Source: Paraburkholderia rhizosphaerae (GTDB lineage Bacteria > Pseudomonadota > Gammaproteobacteria > Burkholderiales > Burkholderiaceae). From it: 55,002 bases of DNA. Below the pieces are notes generated by a model. It ran no database searches, was not told the origin of the DNA, and saw only the letters and a program-made list of their open reading frames with translations. The translations under genes were made by a program, and so were the position numbers. The stretch spans positions 1 through 55,002 of the forward strand of contig NZ_SORE01000037.1 of assembly GCF_004366595.1 (NCBI RefSeq). Reading direction: 5' to 3'. Shown piece by piece: positions 17,764 through 26,605 of this stretch; the stretch's first letter is position 1, and each line of letters starts with the position of its first letter.

Positions 17764-18190
17764 TTAGTATTGCCAGCCGCCACCGAGCGCCTGGATCAGA
17801 CCGACCGATGACGTCAGCCTGCGTGCGTGCACATCCGACGATGCGATCCGCGCGTCGGCAGTGGTTTGCGCGGTCACCCCATCGAAATAGCTGACCATGC
17901 CGTCCTTGTAACGCGACATCGCGAGGTCCAGCGTGCGTTGCGCGGCGTCTAGCGCATCGTTGTCGTGCACCGATTCGTCGCCGAAATGATGCAGCAGCGC
18001 GAGATTGTCTTCGAGCTGCTGAAACGCGAGCAGCCCTTCGCGCGCGACGCCGCCGACGGCGGCGTTCACGAAGGTCGACTGATCGCCCATCGTCACGAGC
18101 CGGGCAAGCGCTCCCTGATCACGGTTCAGCAACGAGGCAAGGGCAGGGGGAAGTGAGATGTCGCGTGCGAGCGACGAGTCTGAACGCGAC
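17764..18190 (-). pseudogene. NodT-type outer-membrane efflux protein, C-terminal fragment
   Basis: The last 90 or so residues (GLLAFQQLEDNLALLHHFGD, then DAAQRTLDLAMSRYKDG, TAQTTADARIASSDV, and VGLIQALGGGW at the end) match the C-terminal helices of outer-membrane factors of RND tripartite pumps. The sequence loses clear similarity upstream of about 18070 and runs into the stop of the response regulator at 18204, so about three quarters of the gene, normally some 480 codons, is missing. There is no start codon with a ribosome site. It is a remnant left by a deletion. Confidence 0.75.
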
Positions 18191-18203
18191 GACCATCGCG
18201 CGC

Positions 18204-18878
18204 TTACCCTAGCAGGTAACCGGAGCCGCGAACGGTGCGGATCAACGGCGGGTCGCCATCCGCTTCGAGCTTTTTGCGCAGGCGGCCTATATGCACGTCG
18301 ATCAGGTTCGTGCCCGGGTCGAAGCGGCCGCCCCACACGCCCTCGAAAATCATCGTGCGCGTCATCACCTGGCCCGCGTGGCGCATCATGAATTCGAGCA
18401 AGCGGAATTCGGTCGGCTGCAGGCTGATGATGCGTTCGCGCGCGGTGATGCGTCTGCGCATCCGGTCGAGTTCGAGTGGGCCGACCCGCAGCACCACTGG
18501 TTCCGGCTCGCTGCGCGGACGGCGGCGTAACAGCACTTCGACGCGCGCGGACATTTCATCGGCGGAAAACGGCTTGATCAGATAGTCGTCGCTGCCGGCG
18601 CGCAAACCTTCGATGCGCTGTTCGACGCCATCCAGCGCGCTCATCACGAGCACCGGCGTGTCGATGCCGGCGCCGCGCATCGTCGATACGATCTTCAGAC
18701 CGTCGAGGTCCGGCAGCACGCGGTCGACGGTGATCACGTCGTAAGCGTCGGACATCGCCTTGACGAGGCCTTCGCGGCCGGTGCGCGCAACATCAACCGC
18801 GAGCCCGGTGGCGCTCAATGCGCGCACGATGTCGTCGACTATCCATTCGTCGTCTTCGATGGTGAGGATTCTGGCCAT
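18204..18878 (-). CDS. OmpR-family response regulator (kinase partner missing)
   Basis: A 224-residue regulator with an intact receiver: E8-D9-D10 pocket, D52 (VDRVLPDLDG), S80 and K102 (LIKPF), and a winged-helix domain ending RTVRGSGYLLG. Its stop codon is followed at once by a truncated efflux-gene fragment rather than the histidine kinase expected from the paralogous pair at 14400. A kinase gene was probably lost in the same deletion. It lies 32 bp downstream of a LysR gene on the same strand and could be co-transcribed with it. Confidence 0.93.
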   Translation of the reverse strand: MARILTIEDDEWIVDDIVRALSATGLAVDVARTGREGLVKAMSDAYDVITVDRVLPDLDGLKIVSTMRGAGIDTPVLVMSALDGVEQRIEGLRAGSDDYLIKPFSADEMSARVEVLLRRRPRSEPEPVVLRVGPLELDRMRRRITARERIISLQPTEFRLLEFMMRHAGQVMTRTMIFEGVWGGRFDPGTNLIDVHIGRLRKKLEADGDPPLIRTVRGSGYLLG

Positions 18879-18910
18879 ACGCGTCTGCTTTCCGTCGGGT
18901 TCGAGCGGCG

Positions 18911-19834
18911 TTATGCGACTGCGCGCAACGAGGTTTTCCGTTCATCGGAGCGGAAACGTGTGACGGCGAACTCGACGAACGCGCGTACTTTGGCGGTGAG
19001 ATGATTGCGGCCCGAATAGATAATCGAAAAGCGCCGCGCGCCGTCGTTCAGTGGAAACCGCTCGAGTACTTGCGACAGCGTGCCGCTTGCAAGTTCTCGC
19101 GCGACCGCCGGTGCAGGCAACAAGGCGATGCCCATATGATTGAGCGCGGCGGCGCGCAGCATCGCGGTGTCGGTGGCGCGCAGGCTGTAGCGCACCGGCA
19201 CGCGATACGCGCCGTGCGCGTCGGTGAACTCCCATGCGCGCGCAGCGCCGGTCGTGGGGCCGAGCAGCGTGTGCGTATTGAGCGCCGACGGAGTGACTGG
19301 CATGCCGCGCTGCGCGAGGTACGCCGGTGACGCAACCAGCACACTGCGGTACTGCAGCAGCATGCGGCCGACCACCGAGGTGCCGACGAGACGATCGTCG
19401 TCGGTGAAGCCGACGTCGAAGCCGCCTTCGATCAGATCGATTCCCGCTTCGAACGTGGTGACATCGAAGTCGACGCCGGGCTCGGCTGCGCGATAGTCAG
19501 CGAGCAGCGCGACAAGTTCGGTGCTCGCGAATGTCGTCGATGCGGCGATGCGCACCGTGCCATGCGGCGAGTGCGCGGTGCGCGTGAGATTCGCATCCAT
19601 TTCATCGATGTTCGCGACGATCGCGCGGCAACTGTCAAGGTAGCGCCCGCCCGCTTCGGTCAGCGACAAGCTGCGCGTCGAGCGATTGATCAGACGCGTA
19701 TTCAGATGCGCTTCAAGCGTATTGACGCTGCGTGTGACCGCCGCGGCCGACATGCCGAGCTGGCGTGCGGCAACCGAGAAACTGTTCAGTTCGACGACAC
19801 GCATGAAAACGCGCATGGATTGGAGTTGGTTCAT
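18911..19834 (-). CDS. LysR-family transcriptional regulator
   Basis: A full-length 307-residue LysR protein: N-terminal helix-turn-helix (MNQLQSMRVFMRVVELNSFS, then QLGMSAAAVTRSVNTLEAHL) and a C-terminal periplasmic-binding-protein-like effector domain. The form belongs to the large group resembling CrgA/DmlR/AaeR-like regulators in beta-proteobacteria. There is no divergent partner gene close upstream, so its target is not evident. The response regulator gene lies directly downstream. Confidence 0.93.
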   Translation of the reverse strand: MNQLQSMRVFMRVVELNSFSVAARQLGMSAAAVTRSVNTLEAHLNTRLINRSTRSLSLTEAGGRYLDSCRAIVANIDEMDANLTRTAHSPHGTVRIAASTTFASTELVALLADYRAAEPGVDFDVTTFEAGIDLIEGGFDVGFTDDDRLVGTSVVGRMLLQYRSVLVASPAYLAQRGMPVTPSALNTHTLLGPTTGAARAWEFTDAHGAYRVPVRYSLRATDTAMLRAAALNHMGIALLPAPAVARELASGTLSQVLERFPLNDGARRFSIIYSGRNHLTAKVRAFVEFAVTRFRSDERKTSLRAVA

Positions 19835-20083
19835 ATCGGCAAGCCCTGATCGTTGGACGTTGCGAATGATCGTTCAGCTCGATTAACAGCGGATCGCCTC
19901 CAATGTGAACGATTGTTTATGATTCGGATTGCTTGTGGTTCGACGCGAAGAGGTGCCTGAAAAATGCGAACGCCAACGCGCAGGCGACGGCTTCGAGCCG
20001 TGCCTGCGCGTTGTGCGAGCGGGTATTGAATCGGGACGCACGCGCGGGACGCGCGCATGCGGGAGGCGTGTCAGCGGTGCTGA

Positions 20084-20458
20084 TCAGTTCGGCATGCTGT
20101 ACGTTTCCTGGCACTCGTCGACATGCTGGGACAGCGCATCGATCAGTTTGATGAGGCTTTCCTTCGGTACCGCGAAACCGGTCCAGTTAAAGCCGGTGTG
20201 CCGGAAGAACATCACCGCGCCTTCGAATATCGCGTTCTTCTCGGTGTACCAGCACGGGTCGATTTCGATCACGTACTTATGTTGACGGGATACCTGCTGC
20301 GGAATTTCCGGGTGCATCTTCGCGCGCAACAGCGCGAGATGTTCGATCAATGCATCGAGATCGGGTGCGTCGAGCATTGCGACACTGCGGTCGATCGACA
20401 CACGCAGCGCCTGACCACTGTAGTCATTGACGAGTTCCACTTGCATGGGGTGATGCAT
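20084..20458 (-). CDS. Conserved-looking hypothetical protein, 124 residues
   Basis: I do not recognise the family. The start ATG at 20458 has a strong AGGAG site. The soluble protein contains a possible alpha/beta fold: VELVNDYSGQALRVSIDRSV at the start, a helix LDALIEHLALLRAKMHPEIP, strand YVIEIDPCWYTEKNAIFEGA, and a final helix. There is no signal peptide or membrane segment. It is a single-gene unit. Confidence 0.75.
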   Translation of the reverse strand: MHHPMQVELVNDYSGQALRVSIDRSVAMLDAPDLDALIEHLALLRAKMHPEIPQQVSRQHKYVIEIDPCWYTEKNAIFEGAVMFFRHTGFNWTGFAVPKESLIKLIDALSQHVDECQETYSMPN

Positions 20459-20680
20459 ATCGTTCGCTCCTGACGTGCGCTAAACGGAAAAAGTATGCGC
20501 GTGAAGGGGCGCGCCGCAAGTGGAAGAGGCGCAGTGAAATGATGAAACTTCTTTCATCGAGACCACGCGTCGCAACCTGCAAAACGCAGACTAAAAAAAA
20601 GTTCATCCGTTTCATGGTGGTTCGATACGTCAAGCGCCCCATCCTTGCATCGTCACAACAAGGCGCAAGGAGCGCATGAC

Positions 20681-21016
20681 ATGAAAACTCTCTGGATCAA
20701 AACCACCGTGGCGGTTTGCGTGCTGCTGGCTAGCGGCGTGGCGTCGGCAAGCAGCAAGCTGACACCGAACGAATGCAACGACTATCCTTTCAAGCCGTTG
20801 CATGGGCCGGTTACGCACGCGCAATTGATGCAGGAACTGAGTGAGCTGGAATCCGTCGGCTACGATCCGTCTTCGGGCGACGACAACTACTATCCGTCGA
20901 CTATTCAGGAGGCGCAAGCGCGGCTCAGGCTCAAATATCGCGCCGACTGTCTGGGGGAGAGCGTGAAGGTGCCGACCTCGCGCATTATCTACGGCAGCGC
21001 GGATGGCTTCTATTGA
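20681..21016 (+). CDS. DUF4148 small exported protein
   Basis: The start is placed at ATG 20681 behind AAGGAG, giving 111 residues with a signal peptide ending at SGVASAS. The mature part carries the longer DUF4148 variant (VTHAQLMQELSELESVGYDP, then DDNYYPSTIQEAQARLR). It differs from the two shorter DUF4148 proteins in the window by having two Cys residues and a C-terminal extension. Function unknown, periplasm predicted. Confidence 0.85.
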   Translation: MKTLWIKTTVAVCVLLASGVASASSKLTPNECNDYPFKPLHGPVTHAQLMQELSELESVGYDPSSGDDNYYPSTIQEAQARLRLKYRADCLGESVKVPTSRIIYGSADGFY

Positions 21017-21154
21017 TCGTGAGTTGCGGCCGCGCGGGTCGGTCGCAAACGGCGCGCGCCGTTTCGCGCAGTGATCGTTCCCGTCGTGACGGGATGCGCG
21101 AAACGGCTTGCCTGTATTCGTGTAGTGACTGCGACGGGTTATCGCGTCGTGTGA

Positions 21155-22447
21155 TCAGATAACGCCGCGTTGCGTGCGCACGAACTTCGCACGGGCCGGT
21201 TTCAGCACGAATAGTGCAAGCAGCGCCGTGACGATGTCGAGCGTGATCGCGCACGCGAATACCGGAATCCAGCTGCCCGTATGCTGATGCAGCAGTGCGG
21301 CGAGCGGACCGCCGAAAATCGAACCGACGCCGAACGAGATATACAGCCATCCATAGTTCGCGGTGGCGAAGCGCGCGCCGAAGGTATCGGTCAGCGTCGA
21401 CGGGAACAGCGAGAAGATCTCGCCCCAGCCGAAGAACACGACGCCCGACAGCAGCACGAATAGCACCGCATCGTCGCGCGTGAGCAGCCACAGCGTCATC
21501 GCAATGCCTTCCAGGGCGAACGCGAAGCCCATCGTGTTTTCGCGGCCGAACTTGTCCGAGACCCAGCCGAACAGCGGGCGCGTCAAGCCATTCGTAAAGC
21601 GGTCGATCGTCAACGCTAGCGGCAACGCGGCGAAGCCGAACACCAGCACCTTGCTGACACCGAAGTCGGCGGCGAAGCTGGCCATTTGCGAGGTAACCAT
21701 CAGGCCGGACGTCGACATCATCGTCATCATCGCGAACATCAGCCAGAAAATCGGCGTCTTTAGCATTTCCGACGGACGGAATTCACGCGCGACCGGCAAC
21801 GACGTCCGCACACCGGTTACGGTGGTCGTAGCCGCAGGCGGCACACGCAGCCCTTGCGATGCGATAAAGCCGACGATCGCGAAGATCATCCCGTACAGCC
21901 ACAGCGTCGACTCGATCCCATGCGCGGCGAGCGACGCGGAAATCGGAAACGTCGTGACGATCGCGCCCATTCCGTAGCCGGCGGCCACCGCGCCGGCCGC
22001 CATGCCGCGGCGATCCGGGAACCAGCGGACCATCAGGCCGACTACGCCGACATAGACGATGCCGGTGCCAAGACCGCCCAGGCCGCCATATGTCAGATAC
22101 AGCATCGTCGTGCTCGACGCGTGCGATGCGAACATCCAGCTGACGCCCGCGAGCAGCGTACCGATCGAGATCAGCTTGCGCGGCCCGAAACGGTCGATCA
22201 GCGCGCCCTGAAACGGCGAAAAGAAGGCCTGCAGAAACACCAGAATAGAGAACGTGACCTGCACTTCCGGCAGCGAGATGCCAAGCTTCGCCATCAGCGG
22301 CTTGGTCATCAGCGTCCATACATATTGCGGGCTCGAGATTGTCATCATGCAGATCAGACCGAGCGCGAGCTGCAGCCATCGTGTGGAGGCCGCGGTCCGT
22401 ACGCCGGACGACGCGGCTTGATCGAGCGACTGCACAGGGGTGTTCAT
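21155..22447 (-). CDS. OxlT-like oxalate/formate MFS antiporter
   Basis: A 430-residue, 12-helix MFS protein. ATG 22447 is preceded by GGAGAA. Family cues are SSPQYVWTLMTKPLMAKLGI in the first helix region, the loop GALIDRFGPRKL, GLGTGIVYVG, and a late helix WGEIFSLFPSTLTDTFG, typical of the oxalate/formate antiporter group. The true substrate may be another mono- or dicarboxylate because no formyl-CoA transferase or oxalyl-CoA decarboxylase gene is nearby. Confidence 0.87.
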   Translation of the reverse strand: MNTPVQSLDQAASSGVRTAASTRWLQLALGLICMMTISSPQYVWTLMTKPLMAKLGISLPEVQVTFSILVFLQAFFSPFQGALIDRFGPRKLISIGTLLAGVSWMFASHASSTTMLYLTYGGLGGLGTGIVYVGVVGLMVRWFPDRRGMAAGAVAAGYGMGAIVTTFPISASLAAHGIESTLWLYGMIFAIVGFIASQGLRVPPAATTTVTGVRTSLPVAREFRPSEMLKTPIFWLMFAMMTMMSTSGLMVTSQMASFAADFGVSKVLVFGFAALPLALTIDRFTNGLTRPLFGWVSDKFGRENTMGFAFALEGIAMTLWLLTRDDAVLFVLLSGVVFFGWGEIFSLFPSTLTDTFGARFATANYGWLYISFGVGSIFGGPLAALLHQHTGSWIPVFACAITLDIVTALLALFVLKPARAKFVRTQRGVI

Positions 22448-22757
22448 CAATAGTTCTCCGTTGCGAGGTTGCGTGTGGCGCGGTTTGTCTTGCGCTTTGT
22501 AGGCGCTGTGTAGTCCGTTTGTTATTCGGGTCCTGGACAAGCGTGTCAACGTGAGCGAGAAACATGCCAGTGCGATCGCGCGGCGCGGTGCACCGGCGAG
22601 TTCAGTAAACGACATGCGGATTGACGCGCGAATTGCGGTTCGCGCGGATTGACTGTGCGGCACGCGTGAAATGCGTCGCCGCGTAGCAGAAGAACAGACG
22701 CAATGATTGCGCGCGGTGCGTAGGCCCCGTTATGGTGCGTTCAGCGCAGTGCTACGT
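22448..22757. other. Intergenic region upstream of the OxlT-like gene
   Basis: About 310 bp between the LD-carboxypeptidase stop and the MFS start, both leftward. No gene seen. It should carry the MFS promoter. Confidence 0.5.
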
Positions 22758-23675
22758 TCACTGTTGATGTGCGTGCTGTAACGGCGATGCAAGGCTCGCG
22801 TCGTGCGATGCGTCGAACACGAGCTGCGCGCCTTCTATGTGTGCATGCGCGCCGTAGGTCCATGCGTGATTTTGCGCAGCGTGTCCGACCGGCAAGCCGG
22901 CGAAGATCGGAACATCGAACGGCGCAAGCAGATCGACCAATATATCGTGCAACGTATAGTTCGCGTTCTCGGGCAGCGGGCAACGCACGAACTCGCCGAG
23001 CACGAACGCTCGCGCGCCGTCGAATGTGCCGCTTTCTTTTAGCAGCGTGATGCTGCGGTCGAGCCGGTAAGCAAGTTCGGTGATGTCTTCGAGCAGCACG
23101 ATCGCGTCGGTGCAATCCGCTTGCCACTGCGTGCCGGCGACGCTGGCGAGCGTGGTGATGTTGCCGCCGTGCAGCCGGCCGCTCACCTTGTGATGCGGGC
23201 CGTGCAGGCGCTGCAGCGCAATGGCCGGCGCGACCCCGCCGGACAGCGCGGTCAGTACGCTTTGCCGCGATGCGTCGTCGACATGCGCGGCGAGGCTACC
23301 CAGCGATGGCCCGTGAATCAGCCGCGCGTCACGCATGCCGTGCATTGCGCAAAACAGCGACGTCGCATCGGAAAAGCCGATGACGGTTTTCGCGCGCGGC
23401 AGCGTTGCCGGAATGGCGGGCAGACAATGCACGCAGCCATAGCCGCCGCGCGCAATCCAGACGATGTCGATCGAAGGGTCGGTGAGCGCCCATGCCAGAT
23501 CGGCTCGGCGGTTTTCATGCGTGCCGGCGAAATAGCGGAAACGGTCGGTGACGTGCGCACCGACGCGCACCTCGAGCCCCCAGCTCTCGAGCAGCGCGAT
23601 GCCGCGCGCGACGTTGTCCCTATCCGGTACGCCGGCCGGCGCGATCACACCGACAGTCTTTCCTTTCAGATGCAT
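22758..23675 (-). CDS. LD-carboxypeptidase (peptidase S66, LdcA/MccF)
   Basis: A 305-residue protein with the S66 fold: N-terminal VGVIAPAGVPD, nucleophile in VIGFSDATSLF (S102), catalytic Glu region LLEDITELAYRLDR and His region GLPVGHAAQNHAW. The family includes murein tetrapeptide carboxypeptidase LdcA, used in cell-wall recycling, and MccF, which inactivates microcin C. The length is typical of LdcA. It lies upstream of an unrelated transporter gene on the same strand. Confidence 0.9.
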   Translation of the reverse strand: MHLKGKTVGVIAPAGVPDRDNVARGIALLESWGLEVRVGAHVTDRFRYFAGTHENRRADLAWALTDPSIDIVWIARGGYGCVHCLPAIPATLPRAKTVIGFSDATSLFCAMHGMRDARLIHGPSLGSLAAHVDDASRQSVLTALSGGVAPAIALQRLHGPHHKVSGRLHGGNITTLASVAGTQWQADCTDAIVLLEDITELAYRLDRSITLLKESGTFDGARAFVLGEFVRCPLPENANYTLHDILVDLLAPFDVPIFAGLPVGHAAQNHAWTYGAHAHIEGAQLVFDASHDASLASPLQHAHQQ

Positions 23676-23869
23676 ACGCGTGTTCCTTCGCGGAGTCGTC
23701 CTTCAGCTCTTCACTATTGTGCCGGATAGCGGCAGCCCGCTGACAGGCGTGTCAACGATGCGCGGGATGCGCGGGGATGTGCGCGCTCGAAGAACGACGA
23801 CGCGCGCCGCCGCCGATAACTGGCGCCCGCCGCGGATCAGGCAGCAATCGGAGAGGAAACGCGACGCGA

Positions 23870-23900
23870 ACAAAAAAGCGGCGCCTGCAAGGACGCCGCC
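23870..23900 (-). terminator. Rho-independent terminator
   Basis: On the minus strand a GC-rich stem (GCGGCGTCCT, small loop, AGGCGCCGC) is followed by six T residues (the A-run at 23872-23877 on the plus strand). It sits about 30 bp downstream of the stop of the small gene at 23931-24179 and should end its transcript. Confidence 0.75.
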
Positions 23901-23930
23901 CGGTTTGCGCCGCGAAGCGCTCAGTTCCGC

Positions 23931-24179
23931 TCAATCCCGCGCGATCAGATCACCGACCTGTGCGCGGCCGGTTACGAAGCAACCGGACTTGAACGCTTCG
24001 CCCTGGTTGCTCGCCGCCGCATCGGAAAAGCCTCGACTCAGTGCGTCGAGCCGCACGAGGTCCGCGCCGGCCGCGCAACTGATGGATCCTTGCTCGTGCG
24101 CCTCTACGCGCATCATGGCCCGGTCAGCAATCAGAAAGCCAACCAGCACGACGACTGCAATATTGAAAGCTCGTCTCAT
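23931..24179 (-). CDS. Small exported or membrane-anchored hypothetical protein
   Basis: An 82-residue protein starting at ATG 24179 after a strong GGGAGGAGA site. Residues about 6-22 (NIAVVVLVGFLIADRAM) form a signal peptide or single anchor. The exported part contains two Cys residues (C35 and C67), possibly a disulphide, and no family I recognise. The good ribosome site and an intrinsic terminator right after the stop argue that it is a real monocistronic gene. Confidence 0.7.
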   Translation of the reverse strand: MRRAFNIAVVVLVGFLIADRAMMRVEAHEQGSISCAAGADLVRLDALSRGFSDAAASNQGEAFKSGCFVTGRAQVGDLIARD

Positions 24180-24634
24180 TCGGGTGTCTCCTCCCTTGCG
24201 ACAGCCTAACGCGATCACAGTGCATTCCGTGCCAGGGATTTCCCGTTTTTTTCTGATTTTATTCGTAGCCGATCGGCTCAATCGCGTGGCAATTCGACGA
24301 CACTTATGCGCGACAAAAAGTCTCGCCACTGCCTAAAGATTTTGCAACGCGCGGCCGTGCAATTTCGCCAAAGCGTTGTCCGTTGTGCGGAGCACAAGAG
24401 CGATCACTCTGACAACCCCCACCCATGGCAATGACTCGTTGCGTGGTTCGCTGTTTTTTGGTGCGCTGCAAAAGGTTGAGTTAACAGGTATGCTCGTTAA
24501 CCCTACGGGCTTATTCGATAGCGCCCGCCAGTTTTTTCTGCCTTCTCAAACTACTTCCGCAATCCATTTGTAATTCATTCACTTACGGTTGCGACAATCG
24601 CTGTCGCTGTGTTTAAAAGTCCCCAGTCAATCTC
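24180..24634. other. Divergent intergenic region before the nuoM-like gene
   Basis: About 455 bp. Two GTTAAC palindromes at 24480-24485 and 24496-24501 lie 16 bp apart and could be an operator, though such 6-mers can occur by chance. I find no end of nuoL or other complex I genes here. Confidence 0.4.
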
Positions 24635-26215
24635 ATGCAATTCCCTCCGCTTCTCAGCCTGCTGATCTGGATTCCGATCGTCGCCGGCATCGTCGTGCTG
24701 CGCGCTGGTTCCGACCGCGCGCTGAATCGTACTCGCTGGATCGCACTCGTCGGCGCGCTGATCAGTGCCGTGCCGGCCATTCCGCTCGTCCAGGGCTTTC
24801 GCAACAACGTCGTGGCGATGCAGTTCGTCGAGAACAAGGCGTGGCTGCCGTCGTTCGGCATCGCGTGGCATCTCGGCGTCGACGGTATTTCGCTGTGGTT
24901 CACGGTGCTGACCGCGGTCACGACCGTGATTGTCGTGATCGCGTCGTGGGAGTCGATCACGAAGCGCACCGCGCAGTACTTCGGCGCGTTCCTGCTGCTG
25001 TCGGGCTTCATGCAGGGCGTGTTCACCGCGCAGGACGGCATGCTGTTCTTCGTATTCTTCGAAGCAACGCTGATCCCGCTGTATCTGCTGATCGGCACCT
25101 GGGGGCAATCGAATCGCGCGCATGCGGCACTGCGCTTCTTTCTTTTCTCGCTGACCGGCTCGCTCGCGATGCTCGCGGCGATGCTTTACCTGTACTCGCA
25201 GTCGCATAGCTTCGACCTCGCGCAATGGCGCTCGCTGCAGCTCGACTTCATGCCGCAGGTGCTGATCTTCCTGTGCTTCTTCGCGGCGTTCTCGGTGAAG
25301 GTGCCGATGTGGCCGGTGCATACGTGGCTGCCGGACGTGCACCTCGAAGGCCCGACCGCGGCCGCCGTGCTGCTCGGCATGCTGAAGATCGGCGGCTACG
25401 GTCTGCTGCGCTTTGCGCTGCCGATCGTGCCGCAAGCGAGCCATTTCTTTGCGCCGGCGGTCATTACGCTGTCGCTCGTCGCGGTGATTTACGCGAGCCT
25501 CGTCGCACTGGTGCAAACCGATATCCGCAAGCTGCTTGCGTATTCGGCCATCGCGCATATGGGTCTCGTGACGCTGGGCCTGTTCGTGTTCACGCGCATC
25601 TCGATGGAAGGCGCGGTGGTGCAGATGCTTTCTTACGGCATCGTGTCCGGCGCGATGCTGCTGTGCTCCGGCATGCTGTACGACCGCACGCAAAGCAGTT
25701 CGATCGACGCGTATGGCGGCGTGGTGAATACGATGCCGCGCTTCGCGGTGTTCATGATGCTGTTTTCGATGGCTAATGTCGGCTTGCCGGGCACGTCCGG
25801 TTTCGTCGGCGAGTTTATGGTGCTGATGGGCGCGATCCAGTTCAACTTCTGGGTGGGCGCGGCAGCCGCGCTGATTCTGATCCTGAGTGCCGCATACACG
25901 CTGTGGATGGCCAAGCGCGTAATCTTCGGCGCGGTCGCGAACGCACGGGTGGCGAAGCTCGCCGACGTCAGCAAGCGCGAGTTCGTGCTGCTGGGTGCGA
26001 TGGCCATGCTTGTGCTGGCAATCGGCATTGATCCGAAGCCGTTTACCGATGCGATCGATGCGACGGCCGGCGAAGTGCTCGCGCAGGCTGAGGGCACGGT
26101 GGCGAACGGCGCGACGCGCGTCGCCGATAGCCGCGTTGCGCCCGACGCGCACCTCGCGCCGGCGACTTCTTCGACGCGTAGCAGCGTCGTCGCCGAGCGC
26201 GACCCGCGCGGCTAA
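24635..26215 (+). CDS. NuoM-like proton-translocating subunit (isolated)
   Basis: A 526-residue, 13-14 helix membrane protein of the NuoM/NuoN/Mrp-antiporter family. Residues known from complex I proton channels are kept: the Glu of FFEATLIPLYLLIG (E143), the Lys of SVKVPMWPVHTWLPDVH (K222) and K251 in LKIGGYGLLRF. Length matches NuoM, with a polar tail of about 50 residues. It is not in a nuo operon: neighbours are a small exported protein and a chemoreceptor. The start at 24635 lacks a clear ribosome site. It could be a spare subunit or part of another ion-translocating complex encoded elsewhere. Confidence 0.88.
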   Translation: MQFPPLLSLLIWIPIVAGIVVLRAGSDRALNRTRWIALVGALISAVPAIPLVQGFRNNVVAMQFVENKAWLPSFGIAWHLGVDGISLWFTVLTAVTTVIVVIASWESITKRTAQYFGAFLLLSGFMQGVFTAQDGMLFFVFFEATLIPLYLLIGTWGQSNRAHAALRFFLFSLTGSLAMLAAMLYLYSQSHSFDLAQWRSLQLDFMPQVLIFLCFFAAFSVKVPMWPVHTWLPDVHLEGPTAAAVLLGMLKIGGYGLLRFALPIVPQASHFFAPAVITLSLVAVIYASLVALVQTDIRKLLAYSAIAHMGLVTLGLFVFTRISMEGAVVQMLSYGIVSGAMLLCSGMLYDRTQSSSIDAYGGVVNTMPRFAVFMMLFSMANVGLPGTSGFVGEFMVLMGAIQFNFWVGAAAALILILSAAYTLWMAKRVIFGAVANARVAKLADVSKREFVLLGAMAMLVLAIGIDPKPFTDAIDATAGEVLAQAEGTVANGATRVADSRVAPDAHLAPATSSTRSSVVAERDPRG

Positions 26216-26605
26216 CCTGACTCGCGTCATACGGCAGCGCGCGGCGCGACGCCCGCACGCTGCCGCCCGCCGCGCCGGCGACAATCGCGGTGCTGCTTTG
26301 CTGACCGATTCACATGGTCGCCAACTGCTTCGCGCATCGGCATTTAAGCTGCGCTGATCCAGGTGGTCCGACCACCGGGCGCCGCCTGGCGCCTATCCCC
26401 GTTGTCCGCAGCTTTCATCCGCGAGACAAGGGTTTCCCTCTACAAATCCTCCACGCGTTCCGGTCGTTATACGGAACGGGTAACGTCGCGCTCGCGTTGA
26501 CTCATGCGTTTGCGCCGCGACAGGCACCGGCTCATCCGCGAAAGCGATATGCGCTATTCAAGAAGTGCGGCTCGATTCACCATAAATAAACAAGGAGACG
26601 CAGGA
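26216..26605. other. Intergenic region upstream of the chemoreceptor gene
   Basis: About 390 bp. An open frame continues into the chemoreceptor from 26504 but its upstream residues are basic and lack a ribosome site, so I treat it as leader. I see no terminator for the nuoM-like gene. Confidence 0.4.

Noticed and set aside
24480..24501. Pair of GTTAAC palindromes before the nuoM-like gene as a possible operator.
   Set aside because: Six-base palindromes are too short to claim; kept only as a note in the intergenic entry.
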